This document shows, piece by piece, positions 1 through 9,967 of a DNA stretch of 64,000 nt (position 1 is the first letter of the stretch; every line of letters starts with the position of its first letter). The stretch is from Cellulomonas terrae. GTDB lineage: Bacteria; Actinomycetota; Actinomycetes; Actinomycetales; Cellulomonadaceae. Location: positions 310,001-374,000 of the forward strand of contig NZ_BJWH01000001.1 of NCBI RefSeq assembly GCF_007990265.1, written 5' to 3'. The notes under the pieces were generated by a model. It worked only from the letters and a program-made list of their open reading frames with translations, was not told where the DNA came from and ran no database searches. The translations under genes and the position numbers were made by a program.

Positions 1-1322
1 CGCGTGACGCCGTCGGCCGACGCCGTCCCGTCGGACAGGCCCACCCCGAGGAACGCGTGCTCTGCGGTGCCGTCCTCGACCAGCTGGGCGGCGATGTTCT
101 TGACCAGGTCGACGGGGATGGCGAAGCCGAGACCGATCGAGCCTGACTCGCTGGACAGCGTGGCGATCGACGAGTTGATGCCGATGACCTTGCCGCTCGC
201 GTCGAACAGCGGACCGCCGGAGTTGCCGGGGTTCACGGCCGCGTCGATCTGGATCGCGTTCGTGACCGTGCCCTCGCCGCCGCCGTCGCCGGCCGTCGAG
301 ACGGGGCGGTCGACCGCGGAGACGATGCCCGTCGTGACCGTGTTGGCCAGACCGAGGGGGTTGCCGACGGCCATGACCGGCTGACCGACGATGACCTCGG
401 ACGAGTCGCCCAGGGCCGACGGCTTCAGGTCGTCCGGGACGTCCTTGAGCTTGATGACGGCGAGGTCGGTCGTCGGGTCGAGACCGACGATGGAGGCCTC
501 GAACAGGCGCCCGTCCGTCAGTGTGACCTGCACGTCGCCGTCCGCGCCGGCGACGACGTGGTTGTTGGTGACGATGTGGCCCTCGTCGTCGATGATGACG
601 CCGGAACCCTGCGAGCCGCCTCCGTTGCCGCTGCTGACCTGGATCGCGACGACCGACTGCTGGACCGCCTTCGCGACGGCCTCCCAGTTCGGGTCCTCCG
701 AGGTCGAACCGGCGACCGGCACGGTGTCGTTGCTCGACTGGCCGATCTCGGCGAGCGAGGCGGGACGCTCGTCCGAGGCGGGGCCGTCGGACAGCGAGTG
801 CGTCAGGCCCGCGGTGGCGACGGCGGCGACGATCGCCGCGGCGGCGGCCGCACCGGTCACGGGGAGCCAGATGCTGCGCCTGCGCTGCGTCGGGACGTCG
901 CCCTGGGGCGTGGGCTGGCCCGCCAGCACGGGCTGGGGCTGCGCTGCCGGGGCGTGGGTGGCGGCGCGCTGGGCGGCCTCCCACTGGGCGCGGCGGACGG
1001 CCTCGAACTGGTCCGTGTGCACCGGCTGCTGCGCGGCGTACTGCTGCTGCGCGGCGGCGTACTGCTGCTGTGCAACGGCGTGCTGCTGGGCCGCGGCGCG
1101 CTGGGCGGCCTCGTACGCGGCGCGCTGGTCCGCGGGAGCGGCCGGGTGCGGCGGCGTGAACGGGTTGGTCGGGTGCGCCTGCGCCGGAGCGGCCGGCAGC
1201 GGCTGCGTCTGGTGGACCGGCAGCGGCTGCGTCGCGCCCACGGGCGGCAGCGGCTGGGTCGGGTGCGTCTGGGGGTTCTGGTCGGCAGCGTTGCTCGCGC
1301 CGTTCTCCGGGGTGGTCGTCAT
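1..1322 (-). CDS. HtrA/DegP-like trypsin-type serine protease with PDZ (3' end outside the window)
   Basis: Membrane-anchored S1C serine protease, probably for quality control of misfolded exported proteins. The cytoplasmic N-terminus (about 140 residues) is rich in Pro, Gln and Ala with QQQYAA repeats. One membrane segment follows at about residues 148-172, then the protease domain with the triad visible as His255 (TNNHVV), Asp286 (PTTDLAV) and Ser368 (GNSGGP). The sequence leaves the window just as the PDZ domain begins (HAFLGVGL), so the C-terminus is missing. The ATG at 1322 is preceded by an AAGGAGGG ribosome site. The family assignment is firm; the substrate is unknown. Confidence 0.93.
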   Translation of the reverse strand, partial: MTTTPENGASNAADQNPQTHPTQPLPPVGATQPLPVHQTQPLPAAPAQAHPTNPFTPPHPAAPADQRAAYEAAQRAAAQQHAVAQQQYAAAQQQYAAQQPVHTDQFEAVRRAQWEAAQRAATHAPAAQPQPVLAGQPTPQGDVPTQRRRSIWLPVTGAAAAAAIVAAVATAGLTHSLSDGPASDERPASLAEIGQSSNDTVPVAGSTSEDPNWEAVAKAVQQSVVAIQVSSGNGGGSQGSGVIIDDEGHIVTNNHVVAGADGDVQVTLTDGRLFEASIVGLDPTTDLAVIKLKDVPDDLKPSALGDSSEVIVGQPVMAVGNPLGLANTVTTGIVSAVDRPVSTAGDGGGEGTVTNAIQIDAAVNPGNSGGPLFDASGKVIGINSSIATLSSESGSIGLGFAIPVDLVKNIAAQLVEDGTAEHAFLGVGLSDGTASADGVT

Positions 1323-1417
1323 CGGTGTGCCCTCCTTGGTCGAGGTACATCACACCGGGCCGGACTGGAGGGAGGCTTCGCAGAACCTGGGAATTGGCTG
1401 CGAGTTTCGCGTGGACC

Positions 1418-3253
1418 TCAGCCGACCAGCGCGGCCTCGGCGGCAGCGGACACCTCTGCGGTGAGCCGCTCGCCCAGGGCTCGGCGCCCGGCGCGGTCGA
1501 CCCGGACCTCCACGACGCTCAGCCCCGGGCCCGGTGCCGCGAGCGCGGGCAGCAGCCCGTCGACGTCGCTGACCCGGGTGTGCCGGACGCCGTAGCCCGC
1601 GCACAGCGCGGCGAGGTCCGCGCCGTGCGGCGTGCCGAACACCCGCTCGAACACGTCCGCCCGGTCGGCCTCTCCCGGTTCGAGCGTCGCGAAGATCGAC
1701 CCGCCGTCGTCGTTCGCCACGATCAGCTGCAGGTGCACGGCAGCCTCGAGCGGGCCGCGCAGCAGACCCCCGACGTCGTGCAGGAACGTCAGGTCGCCCA
1801 GCAGCGCGCGGACGCGATGGTCCGGCATCCCGAGCGCCGCGCCGACGGCCGTGGAGACCGTGCCGTCGATGCCCGCGAGGCCGCGGTTGGCCAGGACCAC
1901 CGGCGGGGTGTCCCACCGCGCGACCAGGTCGAGGTCACGCACCGGGTTCGAGGAGCCGACCACCAGCGCGTCGCCCGCACCGGTCACCTGGGCGACCACG
2001 CGCGCGAGCGCCGGACCGGTCACCCGGGTGCCGCTGCGCGATCGTCGGCCGGCGTCGAGCCCGTCGAGCACCTCGTCGATCGCGGCTCCCGCGGCCGCGT
2101 CGGCGGTCCGCCACGCGTCCAGCCAGCCGGCCGGTGCGGGCATCCGGCCCTGGCGCATGCGCGCGGGCGGGTCGAGCAGGACGTCGGTCGCGTTCCGCGC
2201 GGCGTCCGGCCAGTCCCGGCCCCGCGGGGCGATCACGACGACCTCGACGTCCTGCCGGGCGAGCAGCTGCTGCACCGGTCGGGACAGCGTGGGCCGACCG
2301 AGCACGACGACCCGGCGGACCGCCCCACCCAGCCGGGGGTGCCCCAGCAGGAGGCGGTACGCCGCGATCGCGTGCGCGCCACCCCGGGCACCCGACGAGG
2401 GCTCCGCGAGCAGCGGCCACCCGTTGACCTCGGCCAGCCGTCGTGCGGTGGGGCCGGCTCCGTCCCCGGCGACGAGCACGGTCGCCACTCCCCCACGACG
2501 CGCCGGAGCGGTGGGGTCCACGGTCGGCAGGGCACCCGTGGTGGCGGCCGGTGCCACGTGCCGGGTCTGCACGAGCGTGAGGCCGGCGGTCGACGGCTCC
2601 GGCCACGGCGCACCGCTCGGCACGAGCGGCTCCCGGAACGCCAGGTCGAGGTGCACGGGTCCGGGGTCGCCGGTCCGGGCACCCGTCGCGGCGGCCACGG
2701 CACGCGAGACGGTGCGACGCACGCCGCGGGCCTCGTCGGGCAGACCGACGGGGGCGGGGACATCGACCATGAGCCGGACCGCGCCGGCGAAGATGCCGAC
2801 CTGGTCGGTGGTCTGGTTGGCGCCCGTGCCGCGCAGCTCGTGGGGCCGGTCCGCGGTGAGCAGGACCAGGGGCAGCCCGCTGTGGTGCGCCTCCAGGACG
2901 GCGGGGTGCAGGTTGGCGACGGCGGTCCCCGAGGTGGTGACCACCGCGACCGGTCGCGGTGCGTGCAGCTGGTCCCCCGGCCCGTGCGCGGACGCGCGCA
3001 CGAGGCCGACGGCGAGGAACGCGGCGGACCGCTCGTCCACCCGCACGTGCAGGCGCAGCCGCGGCGCACCGGCGGGACGTTCGTCGTCGGGACGGGCGGC
3101 GTCCGCGAGCGCGTAGGCCAGCGGGGCGCTGCGCGAGCCGGGGGCGAGCACGACGTCCTCGACCCCCAGGGCGGCGAGGGCCTGGACGAGCACCCTGGCC
3201 GCCGTCGTCGCCGGGTCGGGATCGAGGGGCGGCGGCGTCACGCCCGCCATCAT
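1418..3253 (-). CDS. menD: 2-succinyl-5-enolpyruvyl-6-hydroxy-3-cyclohexene-1-carboxylate synthase (MenD)
   Basis: Thiamine-diphosphate enzyme that joins isochorismate and 2-oxoglutarate (with decarboxylation) to give SEPHCHC in menaquinone synthesis; cytosolic. About 611 residues, normal for MenD. The N-terminal pyrimidine-binding domain has VLAPGSRSAPLAYAL and the TTSGTAVANLHPA stretch. The C-terminal diphosphate domain has RGLAGIDGT and LLGDLTFLHD, the usual GDxxF-type metal/ThDP site. The start overlaps the menC stop as ATGA; a second ATG follows directly at 3250. The two genes form a translationally coupled menC-menD pair. Confidence 0.95.
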   Translation of the reverse strand: MMAGVTPPPLDPDPATTAARVLVQALAALGVEDVVLAPGSRSAPLAYALADAARPDDERPAGAPRLRLHVRVDERSAAFLAVGLVRASAHGPGDQLHAPRPVAVVTTSGTAVANLHPAVLEAHHSGLPLVLLTADRPHELRGTGANQTTDQVGIFAGAVRLMVDVPAPVGLPDEARGVRRTVSRAVAAATGARTGDPGPVHLDLAFREPLVPSGAPWPEPSTAGLTLVQTRHVAPAATTGALPTVDPTAPARRGGVATVLVAGDGAGPTARRLAEVNGWPLLAEPSSGARGGAHAIAAYRLLLGHPRLGGAVRRVVVLGRPTLSRPVQQLLARQDVEVVVIAPRGRDWPDAARNATDVLLDPPARMRQGRMPAPAGWLDAWRTADAAAGAAIDEVLDGLDAGRRSRSGTRVTGPALARVVAQVTGAGDALVVGSSNPVRDLDLVARWDTPPVVLANRGLAGIDGTVSTAVGAALGMPDHRVRALLGDLTFLHDVGGLLRGPLEAAVHLQLIVANDDGGSIFATLEPGEADRADVFERVFGTPHGADLAALCAGYGVRHTRVSDVDGLLPALAAPGPGLSVVEVRVDRAGRRALGERLTAEVSAAAEAALVG

Positions 3254-4242
3254 GCCCGAGCCTCGACGTCGGCGAGCCGTGCGACCCAGCGGGCTCTCAG
3301 GTCGTCCGGTGCGGCCGCGGCGGCCAGCAGGTCCGGGTCGGGGTCGGGCCGGCGGACGTCGAGCGCTCCGTCGACGGGCCGGAACGGGTGGGCCACGAGA
3401 TCGTGGTGCAGCAGCTGCGCGGTAGCCAGACCGCACGCGTAGGGCAGCTCCGGGAGAGCGGCCGCGAGCGCGATCCCGGCCGCGAGGCCCACGGACGACT
3501 CGAGCGCCGACGAGACCACGACCGGCAGCCCGATGCGCTCGGCGAGCTCGAGGCACGCGCGCACGCCACCGAGCGGCTGGACCTTGAGCACGACGACGTC
3601 CGCGGCGTGCGCGCGCGCGACCGCGAGCGGGTCGTCGGCCCGACGGATCGACTCGTCGGCCGCGATCGGCACGTGCGTGCGCCGGCGCAGGGTCGCGAGG
3701 CCGTCGACGCCGGGGACCGGCTGCTCCGCGTACTCGAGCCCGCCGGCCGCCCGGTCGAGCGCCACCAGGCGGGTGACGGCGGTGTCCACGTCCCACGCGG
3801 CGTTGGCGTCCACGCGGATCGCACCGCCGGGTCCGAGCGCGTCGCGGACGGCCTCGAGGCGGGCGATCTCGTCGCCGAGCGACTGGCCCGGCTCGGCGAC
3901 CTTGACCTTGGCCGTCCGGCACCCGCCCGACTCGCGCACGATGCGGTGGGCGGCCTCGGCGTCGACCGCGGGGACGGTGACGTTGACCGGGACCCGGGTC
4001 CGGACCGGTGCGGGCCAGCCCGTGTCGGCCGCCTCGCGGGCGGCGCGCCACCACGTCGCCGACTCGGCGGCGTCGTAGTCCCAGAACGGGCTGAACTCCG
4101 CCCAGCCGGCCGCGCCGCGCACGAGCAGGCCGTCGCGGACGGTCAGCCCACGGAACCGCGTCCGGAGCGGCAGCGACCAGACGTGCAGGTCAGCGGGGTT
4201 GTACGGCACGTCGTCAGGGTACGGCCGACTCAGCCGCCCCAC
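3250..4242 (-). CDS. menC: o-succinylbenzoate synthase (MenC)
   Basis: Enolase-superfamily dehydratase that makes o-succinylbenzoate from SHCHC, the step after MenD and MenH. The barrel carries the superfamily residues: the Lys pair in TAKVKVAE, metal ligands in RVDANAAW, EYAEQPV and AADES, and the second catalytic Lys in VVLKVQPLGG. The ATG at 4242 would overlap the upstream tetR gene by 13 bases; a GTG at 4209 gives a 319-residue protein beginning just before the conserved LHVWSLPLRTRFRG and is equally plausible. It is last-but-one in a leftward run gdx-tetR-menC-menD. Confidence 0.93.
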   Translation of the reverse strand: MGRLSRPYPDDVPYNPADLHVWSLPLRTRFRGLTVRDGLLVRGAAGWAEFSPFWDYDAAESATWWRAAREAADTGWPAPVRTRVPVNVTVPAVDAEAAHRIVRESGGCRTAKVKVAEPGQSLGDEIARLEAVRDALGPGGAIRVDANAAWDVDTAVTRLVALDRAAGGLEYAEQPVPGVDGLATLRRRTHVPIAADESIRRADDPLAVARAHAADVVVLKVQPLGGVRACLELAERIGLPVVVSSALESSVGLAAGIALAAALPELPYACGLATAQLLHHDLVAHPFRPVDGALDVRRPDPDPDLLAAAAAPDDLRARWVARLADVEARA

Positions 4243-4805
4243 GCGTCGACGAGCAGCGCCCGCGCGGTCTCACGGACCGGCCGGAGCTCGGTCAGCGCCG
4301 TCACGACCGCCCCGTCGACGATCGCGGTGGTGACCGCCGCCGACGTGGGCGCCCCGACGCGGGCGACGAGCTCGCCCAGGACCGTGTCGACCACCCCGCG
4401 CCCGGTGGCGAACGCGGCGGCGAGGGCCGCGTTCCGACCGGCCCCGAGCAGGTGCTCGTAGTGGCTGCGCACCTGCTGGTCGTCCCCGGCGGGCAGGACC
4501 GCGTCGACCAGCACCCGTGCCGCGGCGGCCTGGTCCTGCTGGACGGTCTCGGCGGGTGCCGCCGCGAGGGCGGCACGTGCGTGGGCGGCCCACTCGTCGG
4601 CGAGCGCACGCCCGGCGGCCGCCGCGAGGTCGTCGAGCGACGCGAAGTAGTAGGTGGTCGCCGAGAGCGAGGCCCCGGCCTCGGCGGCGACGCGGCGGTG
4701 CGTGAGCGCACCGGGCCCGTCGCGCAGGGCGAGCGCCGCGGCGGCGTGCGCGAGCTCGTCGCGTCGTCGCGCACCCTTGGCGCGGACGGCCCGCTCGCCC
4801 GTCAA
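4230..4805 (-). CDS. TetR-family transcriptional regulator (partner of the SMR exporter)
   Basis: DNA-binding repressor of about 191 residues. An N-terminal helix-turn-helix is seen as ALTHRRVAAEAGASLSATTYYF followed by a helical ligand domain with no recognisable ligand signature. No ATG or GTG fits; a TTG at 4805 overlaps the stop of the exporter gene as TTGA and places the HTH at the usual distance from the N-terminus. It is co-transcribed after the exporter. A 24-bp perfect palindrome lies upstream of that operon, the expected binding site, which suggests autoregulation. Effector unknown. Confidence 0.85.
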   Translation of the reverse strand: MTGERAVRAKGARRRDELAHAAAALALRDGPGALTHRRVAAEAGASLSATTYYFASLDDLAAAAGRALADEWAAHARAALAAAPAETVQQDQAAAARVLVDAVLPAGDDQQVRSHYEHLLGAGRNAALAAAFATGRGVVDTVLGELVARVGAPTSAAVTTAIVDGAVVTALTELRPVRETARALLVDAWGG

Positions 4806-5128
4806 TGCGCGCTCGACGACGAGAGGTTCAGCCCGACGACGCCGGCGATGATCAGGAGGAGAGAGACGATCTTCAGCACGGAGACGGGCTCGTGGAACAC
4901 GAGGATCGCCAGCACGGCCGTGACGGCCGCCCCGATGCCGACCCACACGCCGTACGCGACGCCCACCGGCAGCGTCTTCAGCGCCCAGGCCAGCCCGCCC
5001 ATGGACGCGACGAGCAGGACGACGAACAGGACGCTGGGCCAGAGCCTGGTGAAGCCGTCGGACGCCTTGAGGCTGAGCGCCCAGCCGGCCTCCAGGACGC
5101 CGGACAGGACGAGGACGATCCAGGCCAT
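4802..5128 (-). CDS. sugE: SMR-family exporter, guanidinium exporter (Gdx/SugE) type
   Basis: Four-helix small multidrug resistance protein of 108 residues. The proton/substrate-coupling Glu13 sits in SGVLEAGWALSLK. The Gdx-type signatures KTLPVGVAYGVWVGIG and IVSLLLIIAGVVGLNLS match the SugE/Gdx branch better than EmrE/QacE. The protein probably exports guanidinium or small cations in exchange for protons, working as an antiparallel dimer in the membrane. The ATG at 5128 is chosen because it starts the conserved MAWIVLVLSG. Such genes often follow a guanidine riboswitch; none was seen here, and a TetR gene takes that place. Confidence 0.88.
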   Translation of the reverse strand: MAWIVLVLSGVLEAGWALSLKASDGFTRLWPSVLFVVLLVASMGGLAWALKTLPVGVAYGVWVGIGAAVTAVLAILVFHEPVSVLKIVSLLLIIAGVVGLNLSSSSAH

Positions 5129-5189
5129 GGTGGTGCACCACTCTTCCGTCCGTGCGCGCCGGGTGGCAGTCCCCGCCGTCCCGCGCACG

Positions 5190-5213
5190 TTTCTGGTACG
5201 AGCGTACCAGAAA
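5190..5213. promoter_or_regulatory. 24-bp perfect palindrome, probable TetR operator
   Basis: Two exact 11-base arms, TTTCTGGTACG and CGTACCAGAAA, around a two-base centre. It lies 61-86 bases upstream of the exporter start and 26 bases before the menB GTG, in the only gap between the two divergent units. Form, length and position fit a TetR dimer site controlling the exporter-tetR operon; it could also affect menB. Confidence 0.75.
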
Positions 5214-5238
5214 TGCTCCGCGCGGTTAGGCTGCGGCC

Positions 5239-6203
<965 letters not shown>

Positions 6204-6207
<4 letters not shown>

Positions 6208-6368
6208 CTGCCGGACACGGCCCAGCCGGCGAGGTCGACGACGGAGCCGAGGACGCCCGCCGCACCGACGAGCAGCGCGACGAGCACGACGGCGGAGACC
6301 ACGACGGCACGGAGGGACCGGACGTCGTGCTCGACAGGTGCGGGGCGGTGGGGGGTGAGAGCTGTCAT
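6204..6368 (-). CDS. Small single-span membrane protein, unknown function
   Basis: A 54-residue protein beginning at ATG 6368: a polar N-terminus, then one clear hydrophobic span of about 25 residues (AVVVSAVVLVALLVGAAGVLG) and a short tail. It is convergent with menB and its stop overlaps the menB stop. The ribosome site is weak. The transmembrane pattern and the absence of a competing gene favour a real gene, but no family is recognised. Confidence 0.45.
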
Positions 6369-6488
6369 GCGTCCAGCGTCGCCCGTGCACCCGCCGCACG
6401 GCATCGACCCGAGGGCCCCTCCCCGTCCCCACCGGGGGTGGCCAACCGGCCCGCGGAGATCATCCCCTGGGCGGACAACCGGTCGTGC

Positions 6489-7565
6489 TCAGCCGATGGT
6501 GAGGGAACCCGTCCCCGCCGGCACCAGCTCGACCCACGTGTTCCCGGGCGCCAGGTCCGCGGGCTTCCCGTCCGCCGTGAACAGGCGCAACGGTGCCGCG
6601 TCGGAGTCCTTCTGCCACCGGACCGGGACCGTCCTGCCGCCCGTCGCGACGACCCCGTCGCCCGAGCCGACCAGGGTGTAGGTGGGCACGGGCGCCCCGC
6701 CCTGGGCACCGAAGGCCGTGTTCGGGTGGTCGGCGGTGATCGACACGACGTTGACCGCGGACAGCCGCGCGCCGCTGCGGGCGGTCGCGGGCGTGGCCCC
6801 CTCCGACCGCAGCCACGTGCCGCTGGCGGCGTCCCACGTCCAGGTCGGGCTGGACGCCGGCGAGAGCCGGAACGCGAGGGTGCTCGCCGGCGTCCCGGCC
6901 ACGGCCGCGGCCGAACGGTCGGCGCTGCGGGCGAACGTGAACTGCTCGCCGGGCGATGCCTGGTGGTCGGCGTCGGCCAGGCCCCAGAAGGTCGCCGGGG
7001 TGCCGTACACGTTGTGCGGCGCCGCGCGGTCCCTGGTCCGGTACATCCCCGGTGCGCCCGCGTCGTGGCTGATCATCTGGACCCCGCTCGCGGCGACCAG
7101 GGCGAGGATGCCCGGCTGGCCGCCCGAGAACGCGAGGAGCCCGTGCATCGGCGCCAGGATCACCGGGTCCATCGGCCGCACCGAGCGGATCGGCCCGACC
7201 TCCGCGGGCACCTGCGAGTGGAACACCGCGACGAACCGGGACACGTCGAACTCGACGATGGTCTCCCAGACGACGTCCGCCTGCTCCAGCCCGGTCTGCG
7301 GGCGGGCCACGGCGGTGTTCTCGATCTTCACCGCGAGCGACGGTCGCACCGCCGGCTCCCCCGCGACGCCCGTCAGCGGCCAGGTCGGCGGGACGACCGG
7401 CACGGGCGCGGGCGCCTTGTCCGGCGCGATCGTCGGCCCCTGCGTGACCGGGGCGGGCGGCTCCTGCTGCTCCGCCTGCGGCGCGCTGCAGGCCGCGACC
7501 GCCAGGGCCAGGGCTGCGAGCAGCGCAGCGGCCGCGCCCCGCACCGGTCGTCGTGTCGTCGTCAT
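6489..7565 (-). CDS. DUF3048 lipoprotein (YerB-like), copy 1
   Basis: Secreted lipoprotein of about 358 residues. The signal peptide ends in a lipobox (LAVAAC) about 25 residues from the ATG at 7565, which is preceded by GGGGGAA; an in-frame upstream ATG at 7607 would spoil the signal peptide. The DUF3048 domain shows PLTG, ALAVKIEN-like and RPQTGLEQADVVWE segments, then PAEVGPIRSVRPMD and APHNVYGTP. Function is unknown; members are cell-surface proteins of Firmicutes and Actinobacteria. It lies directly downstream of a paralogue in the same direction, a tandem duplication. Confidence 0.88.
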   Translation of the reverse strand: MTTTRRPVRGAAAALLAALALAVAACSAPQAEQQEPPAPVTQGPTIAPDKAPAPVPVVPPTWPLTGVAGEPAVRPSLAVKIENTAVARPQTGLEQADVVWETIVEFDVSRFVAVFHSQVPAEVGPIRSVRPMDPVILAPMHGLLAFSGGQPGILALVAASGVQMISHDAGAPGMYRTRDRAAPHNVYGTPATFWGLADADHQASPGEQFTFARSADRSAAAVAGTPASTLAFRLSPASSPTWTWDAASGTWLRSEGATPATARSGARLSAVNVVSITADHPNTAFGAQGGAPVPTYTLVGSGDGVVATGGRTVPVRWQKDSDAAPLRLFTADGKPADLAPGNTWVELVPAGTGSLTIG

Positions 7566-7641
7566 CGCGTTCCCCCGTCGTCCACCTGCACCGGACCAGG
7601 CTGCCACGCCACCGCTCCCACGCCGGGGAGCCCGGGCCGTC

Positions 7642-8736
7642 TCAGCTGATCGTCACCGAGCCCGAGTCGGTCGGGACCAGCTCCACCCAGGTGGTCCCGG
7701 GCGCGAGCGTCAGCACCGAGCCGTCCGCCGCCGCGAGCGTGAGCACCGCGTCGGTCCCTGCCTTCGACCACGTTCCCGACACCGTCCTGCCGCCGCTCGA
7801 CACCGTCGCGTCCCCCGAGCCGTCGAGCACCGTCTCGGGAACCGGGTTGCCTGCCGGGTCCTTGGTGCCGGAGTCGACCAGCCGCACCTTCAGCGTCACG
7901 ACGTTCGTCGCGGCGATCCGCGCACCCGACCGCAGCATCGCCGGCGCGGTCCCCTCCGCCCGGAGCCACGTCCCCGTGCCCGCGTCCCAGGTCCACGTCG
8001 GCCGCGAGTAGCCGGAGAGACGCACGGCCACCGTCGACGCCGGGGCGCCCGCGACGACCGCGCTGGCCTTCTCGAGGGTCTTCGCCATGACGAACTGCGT
8101 GGGCGGGACGGCGGAGTGGTCGGCGTCGGCCTGGTCCCAGAACGTCTGGGGCGTGCCGTACACGTTGTGCGGCGCCGGCCCGACACCCTTCTTGCGGTAG
8201 AAGCCCGCGGCACCGGCATCCATGCTGACGATCTGCAGGCCCGCGTTCTTCAGGGACTGCACGAAGGGCTGCTGACCACCCGAGAACGCGATCAGGCCGT
8301 GCAGGGGCGCGGCGATCGCGGGGTCCATCGGGCGGACCGACCGGATCGGACCGACCTCGGCCGGGACCTGCGACTGGTAGACCGCGACGAAGCGGCTGAT
8401 CCCGCCCTCGACGACCTGCTCCCAGATGACGTCCGCCTGGTCCAGGCCGGTCTGCGGGCGGGCCTCCCCCGAGTTCTCGACCTTGATCGCGAGCGCCGGA
8501 CGTGGGGCGACCTCCGCCGCTGCGACGCCGGTGAGCGGCCAGCGCGGCGGCACCACCGGGGCGGGCGGCGCGGCCTTCGCGGGCTCGATCACGGGCGCCT
8601 GGGTCACCGGCGGCACGGGGGTCGGGTCGGTCGGCGAGCCGCTGCACGCACCGAGGACGAGGGCGGCACCTGTCGCCAGCGCGACGAACGCGAGGGGCCG
8701 TCGACGGGCGGACGGGACGGTCAGGACAGGCGGCAC
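7642..8736 (-). CDS. DUF3048 lipoprotein (YerB-like), copy 2
   Basis: Paralogue of the next gene downstream: 364 residues, lipobox LVLGAC, the same RPQTGLDQADVIWE, PAEVGPIRSVRPMDP and APHNVYGTPQTFW blocks and the same C-terminal ending TWVELVPT-SGSVTI. The GTG at 8736 follows GAAGGAG. The copies have diverged mainly in the linker after the lipobox and in the region before the last strands, so the duplication is not recent. The pair sits between menB and menE. Confidence 0.88.
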   Translation of the reverse strand: MPPVLTVPSARRRPLAFVALATGAALVLGACSGSPTDPTPVPPVTQAPVIEPAKAAPPAPVVPPRWPLTGVAAAEVAPRPALAIKVENSGEARPQTGLDQADVIWEQVVEGGISRFVAVYQSQVPAEVGPIRSVRPMDPAIAAPLHGLIAFSGGQQPFVQSLKNAGLQIVSMDAGAAGFYRKKGVGPAPHNVYGTPQTFWDQADADHSAVPPTQFVMAKTLEKASAVVAGAPASTVAVRLSGYSRPTWTWDAGTGTWLRAEGTAPAMLRSGARIAATNVVTLKVRLVDSGTKDPAGNPVPETVLDGSGDATVSSGGRTVSGTWSKAGTDAVLTLAAADGSVLTLAPGTTWVELVPTDSGSVTIS

Positions 8737-8830
8737 GGTGCTCCTTCAGGGTGTGAACCGCGCGACACTCTACGGCGTGAGCGTGTGCGGCCCGGGCGGG
8801 CACGCGCCGGGACGGACCTACGCTGAGCGG

Positions 8831-9967
8831 GTGATCCGACCCCTGCGTGACGTCCCCGCGCGGCCGGACCTGCTCCTCCCGGCGCTCGCGGCGGCCCTCT
8901 CGGGGAACGGGCCCGCGGTCGCACCGGGGTCCGAGACCGTGTCCGTCGACGTGGGCGACGACGTCGCGGTCGCGCTGCGGACGTCGGGCTCGACGGGTGA
9001 GCCGCGGACCGTGCTGCTGTCGGCGAGCGCCCTGCGCGCCTCGGCGGCGGCGACGCACGACCGGCTCGCCGGACCGGGGCACTGGTTGCTCGCGCTGCCC
9101 ACCGACCACGTCGCGGGCGTCCAGGTGCTCGTCCGGTCGGTGCTGGCGGGTACGACGCCGACGGCGACCGCCTCCCCCTTCCGGGCGGCCGCGTTCGTCG
9201 CGGCGGTCGACGCGCTGCCCGCCGACGGGCCGCGGTACACCTCGCTCGTCCCGACCCAGCTCGTGCGGCTCCTCGACGATGCCGCGGCGACGGCTGCCCT
9301 GCGGTCGTTCGACGGCGTGCTCGTGGGTGGCGCCGCCGCCGCACCGGACCTGCTGGTCCGGGCCCGTGCCGTCGACGTCGCGGTGGTGACCACGTACGGC
9401 ATGACGGAGACGTCCGGCGGGTGCGTCTACGACGGGTGCCCCCTCGACGGGGTCTCCGTCCGGCTCGACGACGAGGGGCGCATCCTGCTCACCGGCCCGG
9501 TCCTGGCCGACGGGTACCTGGACCGCCCGGACCTCGACGCCGAGGCGTTCGTGCAGGTCGACGGAGTCCGGCACCTGCGCACCTCGGACCTCGGGACGTG
9601 GTCGGCGGGGTCGCTCGTCGTGCTCGGGCGCGCCGACGACGTCCTGGTCAGCGGGGGCGTGAAGGTGGCGCCGGCCCGGGTCGAGGCGGTCGTCGCGAGC
9701 CTGCCGGGCGTGGCCGAGGCGTGCGTGGTCGGTGTCCCCGACGAGGAGTGGGGCCAGGCCGTCGTCGCGGTCGTCGTCGCCCGTCCCGGTGCCCGGCCGC
9801 CGACCCTGCCGGAGCTCCGCGCCGCGGTGTCCGAGCACCTCGGTGCCACCCACGCCCCACGCCACCTCGTGGTCACGGACTCGCTCCCGGTGCGCGGCCC
9901 GGGCAAGATCGACCGTCGGGCCGCCACGCTGCTCGCCACCCGCCAGCTCGAGAGGAACCCCACGTGA
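8831..9967 (+). CDS. menE: o-succinylbenzoate-CoA ligase (MenE)
   Basis: Adenylate-forming enzyme that activates o-succinylbenzoate to its CoA thioester, feeding MenB. The P-loop-like motif LRTSGSTGEPR is at residues 49-57, followed by YGMTETSGG and the C-terminal hinge/catalytic lysine region GPGKIDRRA. At 378 residues it is shorter than classical acyl-CoA synthetases, as usual for actinobacterial MenE. The GTG at 8831 is chosen because it begins just before the conserved domain. The stop overlaps the menA start as GTGA. Confidence 0.94.
   Translation: MIRPLRDVPARPDLLLPALAAALSGNGPAVAPGSETVSVDVGDDVAVALRTSGSTGEPRTVLLSASALRASAAATHDRLAGPGHWLLALPTDHVAGVQVLVRSVLAGTTPTATASPFRAAAFVAAVDALPADGPRYTSLVPTQLVRLLDDAAATAALRSFDGVLVGGAAAAPDLLVRARAVDVAVVTTYGMTETSGGCVYDGCPLDGVSVRLDDEGRILLTGPVLADGYLDRPDLDAEAFVQVDGVRHLRTSDLGTWSAGSLVVLGRADDVLVSGGVKVAPARVEAVVASLPGVAEACVVGVPDEEWGQAVVAVVVARPGARPPTLPELRAAVSEHLGATHAPRHLVVTDSLPVRGPGKIDRRAATLLATRQLERNPT

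Noticed and set aside
5129..5238. Possible guanidine riboswitch before the Gdx-like gene
   Set aside because: The gap is only 110 bases, and apart from the TetR palindrome I could not find the conserved riboswitch motifs.
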